Both the position numbers and the translations under genes were made by a program. A stretch of DNA of 64,000 nucleotides from Pyropia yezoensis (taxonomy: Eukaryota > Rhodophyta > Bangiophyceae > Bangiales > Bangiaceae), in contig CM020618.1 in the NCBI GenBank assembly GCA_009829735.1, forward strand, positions 28,558,894-28,622,893, read 5' to 3'. Under the pieces are notes generated by a model. That model saw only the letters and a program-made list of their open reading frames with translations, did no database searches and was not told the origin of the DNA. Positions 50,927-62,675 of the stretch are shown piece after piece (position 1 is the first letter of the stretch; every line of letters begins with the position of its first letter).

Positions 50927-53900
50927 CGTCAGGGGGGGGCCGGGAGGGGGGTGGGCGGCAGTTGGGGCTGCGGGTGGGGTTGGCGGCAGCTGCGGCCGTC
51001 GACTGTCGGGGTGTCTGCGTGGCGGACACGTTGTTTGGCGGAAGAGCAGGGTGGGCGGCGAGGCGGTATTTTTAGGAGGTGAGGTGGGGGGGGGGGGGGA
51101 AGGCTGGAGGCGTTGTCTGTTTGGCCCTGTGATGGGACAAGACGGCCCCGCCGTGAAGCGAAAAAGCTCTTGTCGGGCGTGCTGGCGGCACAAGGCGCCC
51201 TGGCGCTCAGGCGTTGGCCGGTGGCCTGACTGCGGCCGCCCCACGGGGACGTGAGGTGTGGTCTCCCGCCGGGGTCACAGCTGCCACGGTCGGCCTGCCC
51301 CGGTAGATGACGCGCTGCTGGTCGGCGGCCGCCCCGCGGCGGCGGCGGCACCGCCAGGGGGGGGGGGGCGCAGCGTGGCCGGCGCGACGGGGGCCGCCGC
51401 CGGGCTGCGGGCGGCCGTCTGTCGGCATCGGCCGCAGTCGCCTGCGCGCGCGGCCGCCGTGCCGTGGCGGCCATGTACTGTGTACATACGCACGCGGGCG
51501 GTTCCCACCGGATGCCGCGTGCCGCACCCCGGCGAGAAGGGGGGGATGATTGGGGGGGGGGAGGGGCGCCCGCGTTACATACCCCTCTCGCGCGGTCGCC
51601 AGCCGGCGGCCGTCAACTGTTTGGGGCGGGGAGAGAGACGTGTCGGGGATTGCTCCTCCTCGGGGCGGTGCCCTCCTCTCCCTGTCGCGTAGGGGGCGGC
51701 GTGCCCCGCCGGCGCGGGGCGAGACGGTTGCCGCGAGAGCGGCGGTGGCGTGTCGAGGAGGGCCCCACCTGTGTTCTCGTCCTCCTTTTTTTCTCGGCCC
51801 GGTTTGCAGGTGACGGAAGGTCTGGACGATTCCTGGAGGAAAGAGATCAGAACAGCAAAACAAAGTCGAATGCGCTTGACAGCTATGGGGCTTGTTATGG
51901 CTACCGTCGGCTGCATAGGAGGAGGAAGGCCCCTCCAGCCGTCATGCCGTCTTTTGAGGGGGGAGGGGGGAGGCATACATTACGCATGTCCTATGAAAGG
52001 AGGGAGAAGGACCGGGGGGGCAGGGGCGGCGACAACCGTGGCGGCGGCGTCGCCGTGGCGTCCAGCACCCGTAGCTGCGGCCGCAGCCACCATAGTCGAA
52101 TCCGCTGCCGTCGCCATCACTGTTGCAGCGGCTGCGGCCACCGGCAAGGCTGCCGTCCGTGCGTGGTGCACCACCACTGCCGATTCCGTCGCTTTCATCG
52201 TCTTTGCCGCCGTTTTTGTGGTTGCAGGCGCCGGGACCAGCGTTACCGGTGCACCACCACCGCAGCCTCTGGCTGCTGCTGCGGCCTCCGTCGATGCAGT
52301 GACTGCGCCCTCTGTCGCTTCATGCGTCCACAACGGGGAAACATAGGCTTGGTCGGCCGTCGAGAACGACGTCTACCATGGCAACAGTTTTAGGACCAGC
52401 TTTTGCCGGACGCGGCACTGCAGTGGCCACTGCTCTGCCGGCGGTTTGTAAAAAAATCCCGACGTTTCCATCCATGACTGGGAATTGGCGCCACAGGGGA
52501 GGGAGGCGGAGGGGGGGGCGGGAACACCCCCTGTTGGTCGCCTGGCCATACCCGCGGGTGGAGGCGCGTTCTCCACCACTCGACCCGTCCGCCCGCTGCA
52601 GGCACCGGCCAGAGGCGGCTCTGCGGCAGCCTTTGGTGCATGTATAAAGGCGGCCTGCCTGCGCAGGGGCGGCGCGCTCACGCGGCGGCAGCAAAAGTGG
52701 CGGCAGCGGCAGCAGCGGCAGCCGCAGCAGCGTGTGCGGTGGGCGGTGGAAAGGCGCCGAGCCCAGCGCCCCTCACCGCAGCCGGAAAAAGGGCGCCGTG
52801 CACGGTGCACGACGCCACGGCGGGGGTAGCCCACGGCGGAAGGGGCCACAGCTGGGTGCGCCGCCATGAGCCCCCAACGCGGGGCGATCTGGCGTGGCTG
52901 CCCCCGCAAACGAGACGGGCAGTACGGCACGCACGCAAAAACCCTCCGCCGCTGACGGGCCCCCAATCCCCCCACCTGCAGCGCGCGCGGCGACGGCGCC
53001 GGGAGCCCATCCCGGCCTGCAAGACGACCCGGTGCAAGGGCGCGCGGGCGGCACGCGGTGCAACACGGGGTAGGGATGGACAGAATTAGGAGGGAGGGGG
53101 GGGGGGGGGGGGAGGGGGGGGGGGGGGAGAGCAGGGGCGGAGCGGCCGTGCCCCCTCCCCCAACCCTCTACCCTCCCGACGAGGCCACCCGCACCGCCGC
53201 CGCGACGGCCCTTGTCGGCGGCAGTGCCGTCACGGGCGGGCCGCGCCACCGCCAGTACCCGCGGCGTCGGCGGCGTCAGGAGCAACAGCGGCAGCAGGCA
53301 TCATGCCATGATGGCCGTCGATGGCGATAAGCCACGCCGCCCCACCACCCCCCGTGCCAGCGCAGCGAGTCTTGTGCATGCATCCCCTGCTGCAGCAGCA
53401 GCAGCAGCACGGTAGTTTGCCAGGAGGGGGTACATAGTGGGGCAAGCAGGCAATGGGCAACTTGGTCGGCCTGCCGCTACGAGCGACAGTGGACCACCCG
53501 CCACGGCCGTCTCCCATCAGGCGGTAGCTGGCCGCCGCATCTCCTACGCAGCACGCAGCACGCGGCACGCGGCCTCGGGGGAAGGGCAAGGGGGGGGAGG
53601 GACGCAACCATACGACGCGGTACAGCGCCGCGGATGGCGTGGACAGCCGGCGGCCATACCCAGCCGCTTGGCGGTGGTGGCCCCGCACGGGGCATCGAGC
53701 TGCGGCGGGCGGGACGGGTGCTGGCGGTAAGAAAATGGGGGGGGGGTGGGATGCAACCGCCGCCATGTGGTATGGGCGGGAGGGGAGGTGGGCGGGAGGG
53801 TGGTCGGCAGCGGCAACAAATGCGGTGGCAGGCGCACTGGCGACGGGGATGGCGGTGGCTTCGGAGTGGCGTTGCCGCGGGGGGGGGGGGGGGGGCGCCG

Positions 53901-55295
53901 AAGGCAGCTGGGGAGGCCCCGACGGTGGCGCCGCCGTCATGGCGGGGATGGCAGCCAAGGGGATGGGGGGGCGGCCAAGGGGGTGGGGGGGGGGGCGGGC
54001 GGAGGCAGCTGGGGAGGCCACAACGGTGGCGCCGCCGTCATGGGGGGGATGGCGGAAAATGGGGTCGGGGGGGGCAGCGGAGGCAACAGGGGAGGCCCTG
54101 ACGGTGGCGCCGCCGTCATTGCGGGGATGGCGGCCAAGGCGGTGGAGGGGGGGGGGGAAGAGGGAGCGATGGGCGTCTGGATGGTGGATGGTTGGGGCGT
54201 TGGACCCTATGCTGTACAGCAAGTGCGACGCACGTCTCGGTAAATCCGCGAGGCCCAATGGGCTGCCAGCGTCGTGTGCCCGCGTCCACCCCCAAGGTGG
54301 ACCATGACGCGGCCCCCCTCGCGCGGGACGACCGCGCGCACCCCACTGGCCGTGTTCGGGGCTGACAGGGCGGGGAGGGGGTGGGGGATGGCGCTTCTCA
54401 ACGCAGCCGGCAACGCGCCCCCGGTCTTGACACCACAGCGTGGGTTCTCTGTGCGAGGGGGCGCGCTCTCCTCTTCCAGTGGTTTTCTTTTTTTACAGCC
54501 GGGGTGCTCCCTGATGTCAGGTGCGTCGTGAGCAGGAGGCAGCGTCCAGTGGACGCGGTCTGGTCGCGCCCGCGGCGTGCCCCGCCGGCGCGCCCCCTCC
54601 GCCCGCCTCGAAGGAGCTCCCTGCCTGCCGTCCCGCGACGCTGCCATCCGTCGCGGTGCGACCGACGCTCGTGCGGGCGTGGGGCGTCAGGCAACGCGAA
54701 ACACCCCCGCTTGAGCCGCGCCGGCCATGGATGGACACGTGGGGGGACCACCCAGCCGAGATTGTCGGGGGGCACCACCCTCTCATGACAGAGGGGCGCG
54801 GGTGTGAGCTGGATTTGTCGCCAGCACGAGGCCGGCGTTGGTGGCCGGCGTTGGCGGCGGCAGAAGACAACTCATCGCCGTCGACGGCCGAGCCGGCGGA
54901 GCGGGGAGGGGTGTGTGGAGGGATGGCCGTCCGGGGAGGGTGCGCGCCACCGTCCCAAGAGGATAAGGGCTGCGGTACCCTTGCGGTGGGGGCGGGCGCG
55001 GCTTTTTTTGTCCCCAGAGCCGCACCCCTGTTGCAATCCGCCGTCGCCCGCGCCGGCGAGCGCGCGGCCTTGCCCGTCGCCCCCGCCCGCTGGGTCGCAC
55101 CGGGGGCAGTAGCCGCTCGCAACCACGCCCCCCCCCACCCCCCCTCCCCACCCGCCCTTGTCTTCCCTCTTCTCTCTCTCCACACGAGTCACCGTCGTTG
55201 ACGTCGACCGCGTTTCAAGGGCGGCATCGTGGTGTTCTCCTCTGTCGCGCCGACCGCGGAACCAACAATCTTCGCCCTCTCGGCCCCTCATCACC
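50927..55295. other. 4.4-kb region without a confident gene
   Basis: Mixed GC-rich DNA with a moderate-GC patch at 51780-51990, Ala/Arg-codon-rich stretches (52030-52330, 52640-52760), several very long G tracts (53090-53128) and a minisatellite (53901-54150). Open frames on both strands are long but lack conserved motifs. The last few hundred bases (54980-55295) are presumably the ferroxidase promoter and leader. Confidence 0.5.
53901..54150. repeat. GC-rich minisatellite, three imperfect units of 78-100 bp
   Basis: Units begin near 53901, 54001 and 54079. Each contains the element ggcgccgccgtcat preceded by a cagctggggaggcc-like block (lacking part of it in unit 3) and followed by ggggatggc. 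Confidence 0.8.
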
Positions 55296-58200
55296 ATGGG
55301 CGGCCGCAGCGCGGCCCGCGGCGTCCAGCCGTCGGCGACTCCACCGACGCGGCTGTGGCGCTCCCTGCTCGCGGCGGTGGCGGGGGTGGCTGTGGGGGTA
55401 GCAGTCCGGGGCGTGCCTTCCGTCGCCGCCGCCACTCCCGCCACCGCCGTCACCGCTGCGGCGGGTGCCCCCGCCATGCGCCGGTACTACCTGTCGGCCG
55501 AGAAGTACACCTGGAATTACAACCCGTCTGGTATTAACCGGTGCAGCGGCCGGCCGTTTGCGGGCGCCCTCGAGACGACCAGCGCCGTTGCGGGCCCCGG
55601 CGGGCAGCTCGGCTCGTCCTACGTCAAGGCCCACTTTGTGGCCTACACCGACGACACCTTCACCACCCCCGCAGAGGTGGATCCGCACCTGGGGGCGGTC
55701 GGCCCGCCCCTCTACGCCGCCGCCGGCGACAACGTCCGCGTGACGCTGCGCAACACGCTGGCCTACCCCATTGATCTGCACGTTGGGGGGCTGGCTGCCA
55801 CCGCCGGCAGCGGCGCGACCGTGGCGCCGGGCAACACCCGTGACTATGGCTTCTGCGTCGGCGCCGCTGCCGCGCCGCCGCCGGCGGGGCGGCGGGGCGG
55901 CTACGTGCCATCCATGATGCACGTGTACGGGAGTGAGGTGAACGGCTCGCACGTCAATGCCGGCTTGTACGGGCCGCTAGTCGTGACGCGCCGGGAGGAC
56001 GCAGACGCGGACGGCAAGCCTGCAGGTACCGTTTGGAGAGGAACGGGGAGGGGGTGGGGGGGGGGGGGGGGGTGGGATCGCCCGGGCTTGCTGCAGCAGC
56101 GCGACGAGCTCTTTCGTACGCGCACCCGCAGCTGTTGGGAATCTCTGGGGGTGGTCGGACAAGGACGGTTGGTGTGGATCTCTTGAGGCGGGGTGCATTG
56201 CTGTTGTCTATTTGCTGGCAGGCCCATCTGACGTGATATGTGCCTCCCGCGCGCTTCCTCTTTTCTCTTTTTTGTCGTGTCTGTGGCGTAGGCTACGCCA
56301 ACGTCTTTACGTTCCTCCACACCTACCGCGAGAATGAGAGCCCTCACTTTGACGCCAGCGTCGAGGCGGCGCCGCCCATCAGTCGGACGCCGCTGCCGCC
56401 GGGCGCCAGCCGCGTCCCGTCGGGGCAGCACAACATGCACAGTGGTACGTGGGGGGGGGGGGTGGGTGAACGGTGGGCTGGCTTTCCCCGCGCGCCGTGG
56501 ATGGAGGCAGACTGCGCGCCATTCCTGCTACCGCAGCATCTGACCGTCCTCCCCATTTGCTGTAGGTGAGGTACACCCCTTCCTCTCTCCCCCCCCCTCC
56601 CCTCTCCCCCCCTCCCCTCTCCCCCCCCTCCCCTCTCCCCCCCCTCCCCTCTCTCCCCCCTCTTTGCTCCCTGTTGAACATAGTGAACGGCTACATGTTT
56701 TGTCACCTGCCAATGTCCATGCCCGCTGGCGGCAAGGTACTGTGGCACTCGTCTGCCCTGGGCGACGCCTCTGCCGTGCACCCGCTCCATTTTCATGGCG
56801 TTGTGGGGGTCACCGCCGGAGGAGCTCACGTGGACGTCCTTCAACTTCTTCCTCGAGTGACGACCACGCTGGATATGGTGCTCGATAACCCTGGCACTTG
56901 GCTCGCACACTGTCATACAGCATTTCACCTAGCGACCGGCATGGACTTCACGTTTGACGTGACGGGGCACGCGCCGCGGCCCCGCACGCCCGGCCGGGTG
57001 CGCGAGTACTTTGTCGCCGCGGAGGAGGGCGTGTGGGACTACTTCCGCGCCAATGGGTCGTGCTCGCCTGGTACGCCTGAGGCACGCGCCTTCACCGAAG
57101 CCAACCTGCCCATTGGCGAGGCTGGGGGTGTGACTCTCGGCTCCGCGTACGTCAAGACCCGCTACGTCGAGTACACGGACGCCTCCTTCACGCGGCGGAC
57201 GCAGCGGCCTCCCGAGTGGGAGCACCTGGGCCTGACCGGCCCGGTGCTCCGTGCCGAGGTTGGCGACACCCTCCGCGTTACGTTTCTGAACCGGGCGGGT
57301 GTGGCCCCGCTGTCGATGCACCCCCACGGGGTGTGGTACGGAAAAGGCCACGAGGGCGCCCCGTACGTGGACGGCAGTGCGCCTGCCGATACGGGCGACG
57401 ACGCGGTACTGCCGGGTGCCACGCACGTTTACGAGTGGCTGGTGCCCCCCCGGGCCGGCCCCGGTCCCGGCGAGGGCGGCGACGGGGGCGGCAGCAGCAA
57501 GTTTTGGATGTATCACTCGCACACGGACGAAATCAAAGACACCAATGCCGGGCTGATGGGGGCGCTCGTGGTCGTTGCCCCCTCCAAGGGCGGCCGCCAG
57601 TACGACCCAGACACGCTGCTGCCGACTGATGTGGACCGGGAGCTGGTGTTCTTCTTTTCGCTGATTGAGGAGAGCGGCGTGGTAGGCAGCCTGCACGCCA
57701 ACACAAACCTACTGCGCAACCGTCGGATGGCTGCTTTGCCGCCCGCTCGCCAGGCGGCCGTGGCGGCCGACTCGGATTGGGTCTTCACGAACCGCATGCA
57801 CTCCATCAACGGCTACGTGTTTTGCTCGATGCCGCGGCCAACAGTCAAGAGGGGCGACCGCGTACGCGTCTATGTGTTCAGCCTGGGGTCTACCTTTGAC
57901 ATCCACACGTCCACCATTGGTGCTGCACCGCAGCGGCACGACGACAAGGCGGCCGATGTGGTTGGCGTGGGGCGCCTCATGCCGGGCTCGTTTTACTCGG
58001 CCGTGTTCAACGTCGCCACCCGGGCCCCCTCCTTCCTCATAATGTGCTCTTTGGTGGACCATTTGGCGGCGGGCATGATGGCGGTTGTGAACGTTGCGCC
58101 TGCCAGCGGTCCGCCGGCGCCGCCGGTCGACACGGGCCTGTGCACTGTCAAGCCCAACAAGCGGCAGGACGAGCGAGCGCGCATCTACACCCACTACCTT

Positions 58201-59265
58201 GCCGCTGAGAAGGTCGATTGGGACTACTCCCCCCGGCGACGCAACGAGTGCGGCGGCGCGCGCCTGACACCGGCGCAGCAGGGCATCATCACCCCGACGG
58301 TCAACTCGCCCGGCGCCCAGTTTGTTAAGGCTCGCTACCAAGAGTACACCGACGGCGCGTTCTCCAAACCTTTGCGCGTGCGTCAGCCGCCCAGCCATGG
58401 GCTCCTCGGGCCACTCATCCATGCGCAGGTAGGGGACACAGTGCGGGTAGTGCTTCGCAACAAGGGGCTCCCCTTCAACGTCACGTGGGCGCTCGCCGGG
58501 CCCCAGTTGCTTTGCTCTGGTGTAGATGGCGTTGGCCAATCGTACTTGAGCAGCGTGGCGGACGGTCAGACCGTCACTCTCGTCTACCGAGTCACCCCCG
58601 AGTCAGCGCCCGCCCCCGCACGGGCGCCGCCGGCCATCGGGGACAAGCCCGGGACGACCGCCTCTACCGCCGCCTACCCCGCCTTCTCCACCGTGCCTGG
58701 CGCTGCCGACGCGGGGCTCCTCTCTGTCGTTGCCGTCACCCGCCGCGGGGACCTCTCTCGTGACCGGTCGCGCCCCACCGACGTCGCCGCCGCTACGGCC
58801 GTGTCCCTGCAGCTGGTCAATGAGGCGCGGAGCCCGCTGCTGAACGCCAGTCTCGACCGGTTCGCCAACCCGGCGGTGCCAGCGTCCCCGGCGAGCGGCC
58901 TCTTCCGCTCCACCGTCGGCGGCTACCTGTGGTGTGGCGGTCCGCCGCTACGGCTCGCGGCGCGCACCCGCACGCGGGTGTACGTGATCTCGTGGGGGGG
59001 GCAGTTTTCCTCACACACCCTCCGCTGGGGCCCCGGCGTGCTCCCCGTCGGTCGCCCTGTTGCGTCTGCCGCGGACGCTGGGGGGGGGACGGGCGACGTA
59101 GCCCCCCTACTGCCGGCGGAGGTGGCGTCGATGGACGTGTGGGCCCCCGCCGCGGGGGTCAAGACGAGTGTAGCGTGCGGGGTGGAGAACCACGCGGTCA
59201 ATGGGATGGTCGCGTCGGTCATAACGGGACGTCGCGGTGGCCGCGACGGGGGGGGCGACGATTGA
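55296..59265 (+). CDS. six-cupredoxin multicopper oxidase, ceruloplasmin/FOX1-like ferroxidase
   Basis: Three exons: 55296-56025, 56292-56444, 56684-59265, with GT-AG introns of 266 and 239 bp (phase 1). Joining gives AGYANVFTF and HNMHSVNGYMFCHLP and a 1154-residue protein. The N-terminus has a signal peptide or anchor (LLAAVAGVAVGVAV). Six cupredoxin domains of hephaestin/ceruloplasmin type follow. Domain 2 has HPLHFHG (from His327) and HCHTAFHLATGM (His370-Met381); domain 3 has HPHG (His507, His509) and YHSH (His572, His574). Together these supply one type 1 site and all eight trinuclear-cluster histidines. Domains 4 and 6 keep only type 1-like sites (Cys749-His754-Met759; Cys1126-His1131-Met1136). 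Such enzymes oxidise Fe(II) with O2 at the cell surface, usually partnered with an iron permease; no permease gene is in the window. Substrate is inferred from family. Confidence 0.92.
56572..56668. repeat. pyrimidine repeat in ferroxidase intron 2
   Basis: ctcccctctccccccc-type units repeat through the 3' half of the intron, forming an unusually long polypyrimidine tract before the acceptor at 56682-56683. Confidence 0.8.
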
Positions 59266-61382
59266 TCGACCAACCGGATCGATCTGCGGGGACGGCGGTC
59301 TGGGTGCCTACCCGTTTGGGGTCTTCTTTGGACCGCGGCAGTAGAGGGGGGGGGGGCGGAAGGCGAACGGGTGTCGCTCGCAGGCAAGGGCTGTGGACGT
59401 TGGGAAAGCGGGCTGTGAGGGGCTGTGTCGGCTGCTGAGGCTTCTTTTTTTGTTCCTTGTTTTTTTGTAGTAGGCTCTGGTTTATCACACCCACCCCCCC
59501 GTCTCCCGTCCGGTCCCTCTCGCCCCGCCGTCACCGTCGGGCGTGGTTGGTCCGCGACCTCGCCCCGCCGCAGGCGCCGCCCTGTCTCCCGTCGGGTCCC
59601 TCTCGCCCCCCCGTCGCCGTCGGGCGTGGCCGGTCCGCGACCTTCCCTCGGCGCAGACGCCGCCCCCCGAGGAGATTGCCACACCGGGCTGCTGCCGCCG
59701 CCGCCGCCGCCGCTGCAGCCGAGTCGGCAACGGCGGTGGAGGATAAGCGTACGTACATGCACGCAACGTAGCGACATGGCCGCCCAGGGGGCGAGTGCCT
59801 CCAGCGCCGCAAAAGCAGCAACAGAAAGGGGCCGCTTCAGGGAAGGGGGGGGGAACCTCCTCAGCGTGTCGGCCTCGGATGCGACGCGCCCGCCTTCTCG
59901 GGCGGCGGCGGCGGCGGCGGCCAGCGCCCCCGCGGGCAGGGACTGGGCAATCAGCGTTGTCAAAATGGGACCCCGTGGCCACGCCGCCAGCATTCATCCA
60001 CTGCCGGCGTCGCACCGCAGAGAAGCTTCGGCGCCTCCAGCAGCGGCGGCACCGCCGGTTCCCTCGAGGAGAGTCTCGGCGGCGCCGCCTCCCGTCGCTC
60101 CCACTACGGCCACCCTATCTTTTGCTGCCGCCGCCGCTGCCGCCGCCGCCGCCACCGCCGCCACCGCCGCCACCGCCGTCGCCGCAGCCGCCGCAGCCGA
60201 CGGTGAAACGTCCAGCTGCGTCCCCCCACACCTGGGTGCGGTTGGCAGACGGCAACAGCAGCAGCCGCTGCAGCCGCGCGCGCATGTCACCACCAGCACC
60301 ACCGCAGCGGCCGTGCCCAGCAGGCGCACCCCCTCCCAAGGCGGACCCAAACGCCGCCGCCGCGACGGCCTTTCAAATGCCGCGTGCGCCACATGCAGCG
60401 ACAGGCCCTGGGCGGGTCAACGGATGCGCCGCCGCCGCCGCGATGGCAACACCGTTGGCGCGCGCCGTCGCCATTAAGGCAGCGGCAGCGCACGCGGCCG
60501 TCCCGCAGCCGCCGCCGCCGCCACCGCCGGAAGGCTGCAGCAACGACATCGACAGAGGCAACGGTGGTGGCAGTGACGGTAGCGTCAGCAGGGGCTGTGG
60601 CAGCGGCATTGGCAGGTGCCCTCCCGACCGCCACGGGGAAGGCACCGCTGGTGGTCCACAGAAGTGAGCACCACACCACGTACGGCGCACACGAAGAGGG
60701 CGTGAACGCGCCCCCCCCGCACCACGCGCGTGCTCGTGCGCCGGTGAGCGCTCACGCGCCAGCGCAGTGCACCTGGCCGACCCTTCTCCCTTGTCCCACA
60801 GGTCTTTCCCAGCCGCAGACAAAGCTCCTGAGTCCCGTCCCTCCATCTCGGCTCCCACCGGACCGGTGCGTACCGCCACGACGCCCCGCTTCATCGCACT
60901 TGTCCCGCCACTGGAGCGGTGGCGTCGGCCTGCACGTCGTCGACTACGGTGCCCTGCTCAAGTCCGCCGCCCCCCAGCTGCACTGCCCCAGCCGACAGCC
61001 TCCGCCGTCACTCCTGCCGGCACACGGGAAAGGGCTCGGCTCCCGCTGCTGTGGTGGCGGCAGCCGTCGTCACCTCCACCGTCGCCGCTCTTCCTTCGCC
61101 ACCGCCGCCGCTGCTGCTGCCGACAACGGCACCGCGGCTCCTCGGCGGGCATCGACCCAGTGCTCAACGCGCTGGGTGTAGCAGGATCACCATGCGTTGG
61201 GCCGCGTCGTGGCGGTGTACTTCTGCTACCAGCGCCCCTGCTAGGCGCTGTGTGTGGAGTGAGAGAACGTGGCCTGCGTGACGCTGCTGCGGGCCAACTG
61301 GATTGAATGGTCCCTCATGCCATGCCGGAAGGCCGACGTGCGGCTCTGCAGAGGCTCGACCCGACCACGCCTCCTCCCCCCG
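59266..61382. other. intergenic region without a confident gene
   Basis: It contains the ferroxidase 3' flank, with T-rich stretches at 59438-59470, then an 83-bp tandem duplication. Ala/Pro-codon-rich DNA follows, with a (gccgccacc)-type microsatellite near 60125-60190. A plus-strand frame at 59776-60477 (MAAQGASASSAAKAATERG) is open but almost entirely Ala/Arg/Pro low complexity and is not called. Confidence 0.5.
59501..59666. repeat. 83-bp direct tandem duplication
   Basis: 59501-59583 and 59584-59666 match closely, each beginning gtctcccgtc and containing cgtcgggcgtgg and ggtccgcgacc. It lies in the ferroxidase 3' flank. Confidence 0.88.
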
Positions 61383-62231
61383 CTACCCCTCGCCCCCCAC
61401 CGCAATGCTTCCCCCCCCCTCCCCCCCATCGTCCACACAATCCGCGGGCGGAGCCGCCACCACGTGCACCGGCAGCTGCTGCCGCGCCTCGGCCACGAGC
61501 GTCTGCCACCGCCCCCCCCAACCCTCCCCTTCATCCTCGTACGCGCTCGCCGCCGCCCGTGACGCGGCACACACGGGTGCCAACGGCCGCAGCGCGTCGG
61601 CGGCGGCGACCGCCCATGCCACCCGCGGGGCAGGGAAAACGTAGCCGGGGAGTAGGGTGCACTCGCGACCGCCCATCCGCACATCCACGGCCGCAAAATA
61701 GGCAGACGGGATGACGCAGCCGCAGGGGAAGAGCGCCATCCGAAGTGCGTCCACAGCGGTCGCAGAAGCACCGCCACCACTGCCGTCGGCGGAGGAGGGG
61801 GGAAGGGCAGGGCCGGGCGCAGCGGCGGCAGCGGCAGCAGCGGCAGTGTCCGCGCTGCTGGTGGGTGCAACTCCAGGTGGGGCGGCCATGGCGGCGAGGG
61901 CCGCGGCCATCCAAGCGCCCCCCCCGCCCGTGTCGGCCGCCATCACATCATGCACGGGGGCGTAGAGGAGGGCAACGACGCCAACGCTGCCGGACGCGGC
62001 CTTGGCCCACTCCTCCGCTGACAGCCGGCCAAGCACCTTGTCATCACTCCCAATCGTCGTCGTGTAGACAGAGGTGTTGGCAAAGCTAAAGACGGACCGC
62101 TCAAACGCAGACAGCTGCTCAAAGGAGAGCGATACCTCCCTTGACGTGATGGCGAAATAGTAGAGTGTGGTGATGCCCAACAGCGTCAGGAGGTATAGGA
62201 AGGGGGCCCGCGGGGGGGGTACGGAGGGCAT
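61383..62231 (-). CDS. unrecognised single-pass (type II-like) membrane protein
   Basis: 282 residues from MPSVPPPRAPF at 62231. One N-terminal hydrophobic helix (FLYLLTLLGITTLYYFAI) is followed by ordinary globular-looking sequence (SREVSLSFEQLSAFERSVFS; FANTSVYTTTIGSDDKVLG; GSVGVVALLYAPVHDVM). After an Ala-rich insert come MALFPCGCVIPSAYFAAVDV, MGGRECTLLPGYVFPAP and a Gly-rich end. Cysteines in the distal part suggest a lumenal domain. The composition is protein-like, so I believe the gene, but I recognise no family. The C-terminus may continue in another exon. It is divergent from the nucleoporin gene, 444 bp away. Confidence 0.6.
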   Translation of the reverse strand: MPSVPPPRAPFLYLLTLLGITTLYYFAITSREVSLSFEQLSAFERSVFSFANTSVYTTTIGSDDKVLGRLSAEEWAKAASGSVGVVALLYAPVHDVMAADTGGGGAWMAAALAAMAAPPGVAPTSSADTAAAAAAAAAPGPALPPSSADGSGGGASATAVDALRMALFPCGCVIPSAYFAAVDVRMGGRECTLLPGYVFPAPRVAWAVAAADALRPLAPVCAASRAAASAYEDEGEGWGGRWQTLVAEARQQLPVHVVAAPPADCVDDGGEGGGSIAVGGEG

Positions 62232-62675
62232 GGCCGGCCCCAAAGGTAGGTAGGGCGGGAAACGGAAGCACACCGCCTGCGGCTAACCAGCGCAAGGCCG
62301 CCGTGGTTGCCACCATCAGCGGGGGCGTAGGGATTGCGAGGGGATTGCGACCGACACCGTGCGGTGAAACCGTGCACCGGTGCTTTTTTTTTTTTTTGGG
62401 AGCACTCAAGCTGCGATTAAAACTCCATACTGTACATAGTACGCAGCTAATTACATTACTGTTCAGACGTACATACACTACACGTGTCAGAGCATTAGAA
62501 TTCATAGCTCCAGTGGTGGTGGAGTTGAAGCCGACGGCGAAGCTGGCTGGCCGCGTCGTCTTCCCGCGCGCCACACCTTCACGGAAACTGTTTGTTTCTG
62601 CCGACCCCACCTCCGGACGTTTCTGACGCCTGGATCGCACCTTGACTGCCACTCTCCTTTTCCCCCTTTGGCGTC
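62232..62675. promoter_or_regulatory. bidirectional promoter region with AT-rich island
   Basis: Between two divergent start codons. It holds a T-tract (tgctttttttttttttttgg near 62380) and an AT-rich island to about 62520 (e.g. gctaattacattactgttc, cgtacatacactac), in strong contrast to the flanking GC-rich genes. Confidence 0.55.

Noticed and set aside
59776-60477. Ala-rich plus-strand frame as a gene
   Set aside because: Composed of Ala, Arg, Pro and Gln runs from simple repeats; no globular segment and no convincing start context.
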